A stretch of DNA of 10,532 nucleotides from Syntrophomonadaceae bacterium (lineage in GTDB: Bacteria > Bacillota > Syntrophomonadia > Syntrophomonadales > Syntrophomonadaceae), in contig JAQUGU010000043.1 in the NCBI GenBank assembly GCA_028683995.1, forward strand, positions 1 through 10,532, in the 5' to 3' direction. Shown in pieces: positions 5,768 through 10,532 of the stretch (the stretch's first letter is position 1; the number at the start of each line of letters is the position of its first letter). The translations under genes were made by a program, and so were the position numbers. The notes under the pieces were generated by a model. The model ran no database searches. It was not told the DNA's origin and saw nothing but the letters and a program-made list of their open reading frames with translations.

Positions 5768-6238
5768 TTACCTTTCCAGCTTAACCGCCTGCATTATTTT
5801 CTCTTCCAGGGAGCGCATTACCCTGGCTTCCTCATCAGTTTCGTGGTCATAGCCCATAAGATGCAGCATACCGTGGGCTACCAGGTAACCCAGTTCCCTT
5901 TCCAGGCTGTGCCCATATTCACTACTCTGCAGTGATGCCTGTTCCAGTGAAAGAACTATATCACCTAAAATATTTAGCTCTTCACTGGAATCATAATCAG
6001 GTTCCTCATCAGACAACTCATTCATAGCAAAGGAGAGAACATCAGTAGGACGATTTTGTTGGCGATAAATAAAATTTAATTCCTGGATATAGCTATTATC
6101 CACTATCATCAGGCTAACTTCACTGTTTTTAGGCAAACGGATTAGTTTGGCCACCGCATTACATACATTAATAATTACCTGCTGCAGTTCTTTCCCGTAA
6201 TTAATCTTATTCTGCTGGTTGATTATCATGGTCTCCAT
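5768..6238 (-). CDS. ybeY: Endoribonuclease YbeY (16S rRNA maturation)
   Basis: Metal-dependent single-strand endoribonuclease involved in 16S rRNA 3' processing and ribosome quality control. From the ATG at 6238 it is 156 aa, a normal length. The signature H-x3-H-x5-H zinc motif is present as HGMLHLMGYDH (H122, H126, H132), preceded by the conserved NRPTDVLSF and LGDIVLS segments. The start is decided by AGGGGAG at 6251-6245, 6 bases upstream. The longer TTG reading from 6259 would start upstream of this site and is less likely. The first 32 bases overlap the 3' end of pgpH in another frame, implying coupled translation. With era downstream it forms the rRNA-processing pair in this operon. 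Confidence 0.96.
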   Translation of the reverse strand: METMIINQQNKINYGKELQQVIINVCNAVAKLIRLPKNSEVSLMIVDNSYIQELNFIYRQQNRPTDVLSFAMNELSDEEPDYDSSEELNILGDIVLSLEQASLQSSEYGHSLERELGYLVAHGMLHLMGYDHETDEEARVMRSLEEKIMQAVKLER

Positions 6239-8396
6239 ACTTTTCTCCCCTTTTTTCAAACTCGCGCACGATTATTTCAGGATATTCGATACGTCTATGG
6301 TATAGCCCTTCAAGACTCGTACAAAATGAATTAGCAATAACATCCAAATCCTTGAAGGTCAAATCGCAAGATTCCAATTGCCCGTCATTAAGCTTATCCT
6401 GAATTATCCGGCGAACCATATTCTTTATCTTCTCCGGCGTAGGATCCTGCAGTGACCTTACTCCGGCCTCGACCGAATCTGCCAGCATAACCAGAGCAAC
6501 TTCCTTGCTCTGCGGTTTGGGACCTTCATAGCGGAAAGTATCCTCACTCAGAGTACCTTCCCGATCCTCTTCCAGAGCACGGCTGTAAAAATACCTGGCC
6601 AGGCTGGTACCATGATGTTGTTCAATAAAATTAATAATATCCTGAGGTATGTGAGCTTCCCGGGCCAGTTCCACGCCCTCCCGAACATGGGAAGTAATTA
6701 TTAAGGCACTTAAGGCCGGGGCTATTTTCTCGTGGGGATTATCAAATCCCCGCTGGTTTTCCACAAAATAGTCTGTCCTCTTGATTTTGCCAATATCATG
6801 ATAATAGGCCCCCACCCTGACCAGCAAGGGGTTGGCACCAATAAATTCTGCTGAAGCTTCCGCCAGATTCCCCACCATTAAGCTATGATGATAGGTGCCC
6901 GGTGCTTCCATCAGCAGTTTCTTTAACAACTCATTGTTAGGATTTGATAATTCCAACAATTTAATCATGCTGGTAATAGAGAAAGCGGATTCCAGATAAG
7001 GAAGAGCCCCGATCATTAAAACTGCGGAAAGAATACCATTAACTGCGCCAATGACTATACCTACCAGTATGAGGTTTAGAGTAACATTCCCGCCAATCAA
7101 AGAAAGGGTTAGAATACTGATTATGTTGGCCAGGGCAATATAAAAGCCAGATCGAGCCAGGTCAGAGGTCTGGTTCAGGCGGTAAACCTGAAAAATTCCC
7201 ACGGTTCCACCAGCAAAAGCAGTAATGGCATAAAATAACTGGTTACCCTCGGTCAACAGGCCTACGTACAGAGCCATAACCATGGTAAGAAAATAAGCCA
7301 GACGGTTGTCCAATAAGATGGCAATTAACATAGAGCCGGCAGCTACCGGAGCCAAATAGCCAATTAGCGCATTTATACCAGGCATTTCCCCAATCTTTAT
7401 CACGGTAAGAAAGCGAGTAATAGATAATATCAAAATAAAAATTAGGCCGATCAAGAGCATTAACTTGTGGTCTTCATAGATTTTTTTGTAATAGCGGCGT
7501 ACGAATTCTATAGTCAACCAAAAGGTAAGTAAAACAAAAATAGCGGAACCAACCAGAGTAAGTGGATAGCTCTTACTTCTTTGAATTCCCAGTTGTTCCA
7601 GGGTAGAAATCTGTTCAGCCGTAACCCGTTCACCCTCACGGACGATTTTTTCACCGGGCTTGACCGTTTTCTGAACCGGTTTAACTGCATCCATGGCTTC
7701 CTTGATAGCCTTGTCCGTGGCTTCCTTATTGAAAACCAGGTTGGGTTTAATGGCGTTAATTATTACTATTTTCATTATTTCCCGGGCCTGCAAGGAATAC
7801 TCCAACTGGTCTATCTGTTTGGAAGCCTGGTCAAAAACACCGTCCAGATTCTCCTCGGTTATGGGTTTTTGCATTAGGCCGGGAATAATACTCAGTGAGG
7901 TCACCTGCATCTGCTGTAAATCTTCAGGGGTGGCATTAATTAAATATTGGGCCAGTTGGCCGGAATTATTCCCGGTCTCAACCTTTCTTCCCTCTTTATT
8001 CGTGCTGTCCAGCAGCTCCTGCAACTTATCATTATTATCTTCCCCGGCAACCCGAATATCATTGACCAGGCTAAAAAAGCTGTTTATCTCATTCCCGGTC
8101 GCGGTCAGAGCGTAGGTGTCTTCCTGATAAACCTTTTGTACCTTATCCGCAGCCTGTTTTCTCAGTTCCTCAGTTTTGGCCTCATCAATTATTATCGATG
8201 TAGTACTGGACTGAATATCACGCCGGGCTACTTCATCCGGCTTCAAGGTTACCTGTTTAGGGTTAAAATTGCTAAATACAATTAGAATGGTAATAGAAAA
8301 GAAAATTAGAACACCCAGCACCTTTTTGGTGTTGGGTTGCCCCCAAAAGGCTAAAAATCTTTTGCTGATTAAATCAGAAATGCCCTGTATTCTCAT
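6207..8396 (-). CDS. pgpH: 7TM-HD family cyclic-di-AMP phosphodiesterase PgpH (YqfF)
   Basis: Membrane HD-domain phosphodiesterase that hydrolyses c-di-AMP to pApA, controlling a nucleotide linked to osmolyte and potassium balance. The 729 aa follow the family layout: a short cytoplasmic start, one membrane helix (about 26-43), an extracellular 7TMR-HDED sensor region (about 45-275, helical, ending in KTVKPGEKIVREGERVT), seven membrane helices between about 278 and 465, then a cytoplasmic HD domain. Metal ligands are visible: H504 in YHHS, HD at 533-534 in YYHDIGK, H570, the QHHG pair (594-595) and D640 in ADSVE. The ATG at 8396 has AGGGGAG at 8408-8402 upstream. It is yqfF of the Bacillus block, between phoH and ybeY, whose start lies inside its 3' end. 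Confidence 0.96.
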   Translation of the reverse strand: MRIQGISDLISKRFLAFWGQPNTKKVLGVLIFFSITILIVFSNFNPKQVTLKPDEVARRDIQSSTTSIIIDEAKTEELRKQAADKVQKVYQEDTYALTATGNEINSFFSLVNDIRVAGEDNNDKLQELLDSTNKEGRKVETGNNSGQLAQYLINATPEDLQQMQVTSLSIIPGLMQKPITEENLDGVFDQASKQIDQLEYSLQAREIMKIVIINAIKPNLVFNKEATDKAIKEAMDAVKPVQKTVKPGEKIVREGERVTAEQISTLEQLGIQRSKSYPLTLVGSAIFVLLTFWLTIEFVRRYYKKIYEDHKLMLLIGLIFILILSITRFLTVIKIGEMPGINALIGYLAPVAAGSMLIAILLDNRLAYFLTMVMALYVGLLTEGNQLFYAITAFAGGTVGIFQVYRLNQTSDLARSGFYIALANIISILTLSLIGGNVTLNLILVGIVIGAVNGILSAVLMIGALPYLESAFSITSMIKLLELSNPNNELLKKLLMEAPGTYHHSLMVGNLAEASAEFIGANPLLVRVGAYYHDIGKIKRTDYFVENQRGFDNPHEKIAPALSALIITSHVREGVELAREAHIPQDIINFIEQHHGTSLARYFYSRALEEDREGTLSEDTFRYEGPKPQSKEVALVMLADSVEAGVRSLQDPTPEKIKNMVRRIIQDKLNDGQLESCDLTFKDLDVIANSFCTSLEGLYHRRIEYPEIIVREFEKRGEKYGDHDNQPAE

Positions 8397-8433
8397 GAAT
8401 ACTCCCCTTAGCTAATCGAACTGCCGTTTAAAT

Positions 8434-8445
8434 GAAAGGAGGTGA
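8434..8445 (-). promoter_or_regulatory. 16S-3'-end-like (anti-Shine-Dalgarno) 12-mer between phoH and pgpH
   Basis: On the transcribed strand the gap reads TCACCTCCTTTC, identical to the well-known 3' end of 16S rRNA that pairs with ribosome binding sites. The opposite strand is thus a perfect GAAAGGAGGTGA, but no plausible gene follows it there. It is 26 bases before the pgpH ribosome site. Function is unknown and chance is possible. Confidence 0.25.
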
Positions 8446-8458
8446 AAGGCTAGTCCGT

Positions 8459-9433
8459 TTACTGATGATGCTCTGCCACCGCTTCATAGCATTCGTAAGC
8501 GTTAATAATCTTTTGTACCAGCGGATGGCGAATGACATCTTCCTTGCTCAGGTACTCAAAGGACACACCCTTTACCTTACCCAGTATCTTCTGAATCTCA
8601 ATTAAACCTGAATACTCTTCTTTAGGTAAGTCCACCTGGGTTATATCACCTGTAATAACCGCCTTGGAGCCAAAACCCAGCCGGGTTAAAAACATTTTCA
8701 TCTGCGGGGGGGTGGTATTTTGGGCTTCATCCAAGATAATGAAAGCATTATTAAGGGTACGCCCTCGCATATAGGCCAGCGGAGCAATTTCAATAATGTT
8801 CTTTTCTAAATAACGCTGGGTAACATCTACGCCCAATATATCAAACAGCCCATCATACAAAGGCCGCAAATAGGGATTAACCTTTTCAATAAAATCTCCC
8901 GGCAGAAATCCCAGTTTTTCTCCTGCTTCCACCGCCGGTCGCACTAGAATAATACGTTCTACATCTTTATTTTTTAGGGCATTGACCGCCATTACTACAG
9001 CCAGATAAGTTTTTCCAGTACCGGCAGGACCAATCCCAAAAACTACATCATCTCTTATGATAGCTTGAACATAGCGCTTCTGTCCCAGGGTTTTGGCCTT
9101 TATAGCCTTGCCCCGGGTAGTAGTTACAATAGTACCGGAGACAATATCCCGGTGCCTGGTCTTTTCTCCCCGCTGCAGGAGATTGTTCATGTAGTTGATA
9201 TCGCTGATATTTAACTGCTCTTCACTCTCAACTATGTCAATTAAATTTCGTACCAGATCAAAGGAAAGATTTACATCTTCAGAATTACCCTTAATATAAA
9301 TATCTGCACCCCGGGCAGAAATATCCGCCGGGCATATACTTCTCAAGTATTTAAAATTATCATCCCCGCTGCCAAAAAATATGGCCGCTTCTTTATTGTC
9401 CTTAAGAGATATTCTGGCTTCCTTTTCCGCCAA
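8459..9433 (-). CDS. phoH: PhoH-family P-loop ATPase (PhoL/YbeZ type)
   Basis: PhoH-like ATPase, functionally linked to YbeY and RNA metabolism in bacteria; its exact reaction is not settled. The 324 aa comprise an N-terminal domain of about 110 residues followed by the PhoH ATPase core: FGIGPAGTGKT (Walker A at 135-142), LVRPAVEAGEKLGFLPGD (164-180), YLRPLYDGL, and Walker B FIILDEAQN (D235, E236), then MFLTRLGFGSKAVITGD and a DVIRHPLVQ near the C-terminus. The start is TTG at 9433, supported by AGGGGGA 7 bases upstream and by the lack of a good ATG before the conserved region. It follows yqfD after 93 bases, where a promoter candidate lies, and precedes pgpH by 62 bases. The order yqfD-phoH-pgpH-ybeY matches Bacillus. 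Confidence 0.96.
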   Translation of the reverse strand: MAEKEARISLKDNKEAAIFFGSGDDNFKYLRSICPADISARGADIYIKGNSEDVNLSFDLVRNLIDIVESEEQLNISDINYMNNLLQRGEKTRHRDIVSGTIVTTTRGKAIKAKTLGQKRYVQAIIRDDVVFGIGPAGTGKTYLAVVMAVNALKNKDVERIILVRPAVEAGEKLGFLPGDFIEKVNPYLRPLYDGLFDILGVDVTQRYLEKNIIEIAPLAYMRGRTLNNAFIILDEAQNTTPPQMKMFLTRLGFGSKAVITGDITQVDLPKEEYSGLIEIQKILGKVKGVSFEYLSKEDVIRHPLVQKIINAYECYEAVAEHHQ

Positions 9434-9506
9434 TAAAAGTCCCCCTATTTCTTGCCTAAAATTTTAGTGGCCGTCCTTAAATAATTACTATAGCAATTTC
9501 TTAGTT

Positions 9507-9515
9507 ATTATAGCA
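9507..9515 (-). promoter_or_regulatory. Extended -10 promoter candidate for the phoH operon
   Basis: TGCTATAAT on the minus strand is a perfect extended -10 (TGn plus TATAAT), located just after the yqfD stop and about 75 bases before the phoH start. No good -35 exists at 16-18 bases, which extended -10 promoters tolerate. It would let the housekeeping genes be expressed apart from the sporulation gene yqfD. The TGC is also part of a 10-base palindrome GCATATATGC (9513-9522). Confidence 0.45.
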
Positions 9516-9526
9516 TATATGCCTAA

Positions 9527-10532
9527 TCAATTACTATTTGGGGATATATTTATAGGCTGCGCAGTAGCTATATCTTCTATAGTCTCAACTGAAATCCGAG
9601 CTCGTAATATGGGGTCGCTGGGGCGAGAAAGTATGTCGACCCGGGATTCGCTGATTTTAGGGTTTTTACCCATTTTCCGGACCAGTGTTTTCATAGCCTG
9701 CTCCCGGGCGATCTTAACTGCTTCTTTTGCGGTAAAATCGCGAGTTTTTTTAGTTTTCTCCTTTAGTTCTACCTGAAAAAAGCCAAACTCACCTGGTGGA
9801 CTCTTTACTATCCTTTTCTTAACCTCTTGCTCATAAAGGGGGTAGGTCTTTTCCCTTTGACCTTTTACAAAAAATGTTTTCCAGGGCGTTTCAATATATA
9901 TTTTGCTTAGTTTCCTACCGCTTAAAACCAGCTTCTCTTCATGCAAGCGGCATTCCCCATAACCTTCATACCATACCCGAGCCTTAACCTGCCCTCGTGC
10001 TCTTACGGTGTAGGCTTCCTGTTCTGGTTCCTCTTCTTTCTCCTCCTCTTCACTACTCACTATATAAGGGCTTTTCTCGGGAAAAACCACACCTGATATC
10101 AGAATATCGCCTTTCTTAACTACATCCCCGGTCTTAACACTGGCCTGGCCCTCCAGGGCTAATACCTCCTCAATAACCCCATCCCGGGTAGCTACTATGT
10201 GACAAGGGCCACTAATATCAGTTTTAGGCAGGATTTTTTCTACTACCTGAATCCGGGCCTTCACCCCTCGAATATCAAGCTTAACATAACTTAATTCGCC
10301 AAGATCCCGCAGCATAGCCTCTTCTACCTCAATGCGGCTAAAATTCCATTTAGCCGCTCCCTGGTATACACCGTGTTTGGCCGCGGTAAGGATAATTTTA
10401 CTGGTCTCTACCTTCTTATTACCATTAACCTCTACAAACCAAACAAATGAGGACATAATATAAAGGGCCAGGATGAAGATTAAGGCCCCGGTAAAAAATC
10501 CTAATCTTCTTCGAAACAGGTTGCGATAAAAA
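9527..10532 (-). CDS. yqfD: Sporulation protein YqfD (5' end beyond right edge)
   Basis: Membrane protein of the YqfD family needed for normal sporulation in Bacillus; its molecular role is not known. The frame is open to the right edge, giving 334 visible residues, so the first roughly 60-80 residues are missing relative to the usual length of about 390-400. An internal ATG at 10456 could be mistaken for the start, but the codons before it encode a basic stretch RNLFRRRLGFF and a membrane helix ending in LIFILALYIMSSFVWFVEV, the conserved YqfD helix. The remainder is extracytoplasmic or soluble: RDGVIEEVLALEGQASVKTGDVVKKGDILISG is characteristic of the family, followed by an acidic low-complexity patch (about 160-172). 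Its place directly ahead of phoH matches Bacillus, where yqfC precedes it. Confidence 0.93.
   Translation of the reverse strand, partial: FYRNLFRRRLGFFTGALIFILALYIMSSFVWFVEVNGNKKVETSKIILTAAKHGVYQGAAKWNFSRIEVEEAMLRDLGELSYVKLDIRGVKARIQVVEKILPKTDISGPCHIVATRDGVIEEVLALEGQASVKTGDVVKKGDILISGVVFPEKSPYIVSSEEEEKEEEPEQEAYTVRARGQVKARVWYEGYGECRLHEEKLVLSGRKLSKIYIETPWKTFFVKGQREKTYPLYEQEVKKRIVKSPPGEFGFFQVELKEKTKKTRDFTAKEAVKIAREQAMKTLVRKMGKNPKISESRVDILSRPSDPILRARISVETIEDIATAQPINISPNSN

Noticed and set aside
8434..8595. Plus-strand gene after the perfect GAAAGGAGGTGA
   Set aside because: The only ATG frame is about 44 codons, begins about 20 bases too far away and lies antisense to phoH coding sequence.
9527..10456. 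yqfD starting at the ATG at 10456
   Set aside because: The frame continues open to the right edge and the upstream codons encode the conserved basic stretch and membrane helix of YqfD, so the gene is cut by the window.

Overview
The window reads as a chromosomal segment of a low-to-mid GC, spore-forming Clostridia-type Firmicute. A Syntrophomonas-like organism is my guess from memory of gene content and style, not a result. Reasons: sporulation gene yqfD, a glycine T-box leader ahead of split-type glyQ, strong AGGAGG-type ribosome binding sites, frequent TTG/GTG starts, and a gene order that matches the classic Bacillus/Clostridium block yqfD-phoH-pgpH(yqfF)-ybeY-dgkA-cdd-era-recO-glyQ. All genes lie on the minus strand, so transcription runs from the right end to the left end.

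Layout in transcription order: yqfD (5' end beyond the right edge), a 93-base gap with an extended -10 promoter candidate, phoH, pgpH, ybeY (overlapping pgpH), dgkA, a 159-base gap with a short hairpin repeat, cdd, era, deoC (overlapping era by one base), an unrecognised membrane-anchored protein, recO (GTG directly after the previous stop), a 141-base gap, a CD-NTase-family protein, a 71-base inverted repeat, and a promoter plus complete glycine T-box leader for glyQ, which runs off the left edge.

Most of the block is housekeeping: 16S rRNA/ribosome maturation (ybeY, era), c-di-AMP turnover (pgpH), lipid phosphate recycling (dgkA), nucleoside salvage (cdd, deoC), recombination repair (recO) and glycyl-tRNA charging (glyQ). 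Compared with the Bacillus order, three genes are extra: deoC and the unknown protein between era and recO, and the CD-NTase between recO and glyQ.

The most notable item is that CD-NTase. It is a full-length cGAS/DncV-like (SMODS) protein whose first two catalytic metal-binding aspartates both read asparagine (N-I-N instead of D-x-D), while the rest of the fold signature is intact. No effector or ancillary CBASS gene is present in the window. It looks like a pseudoenzyme fixed in a housekeeping locus. A second Asp-to-Asn change at a conserved catalytic position is seen in dgkA.
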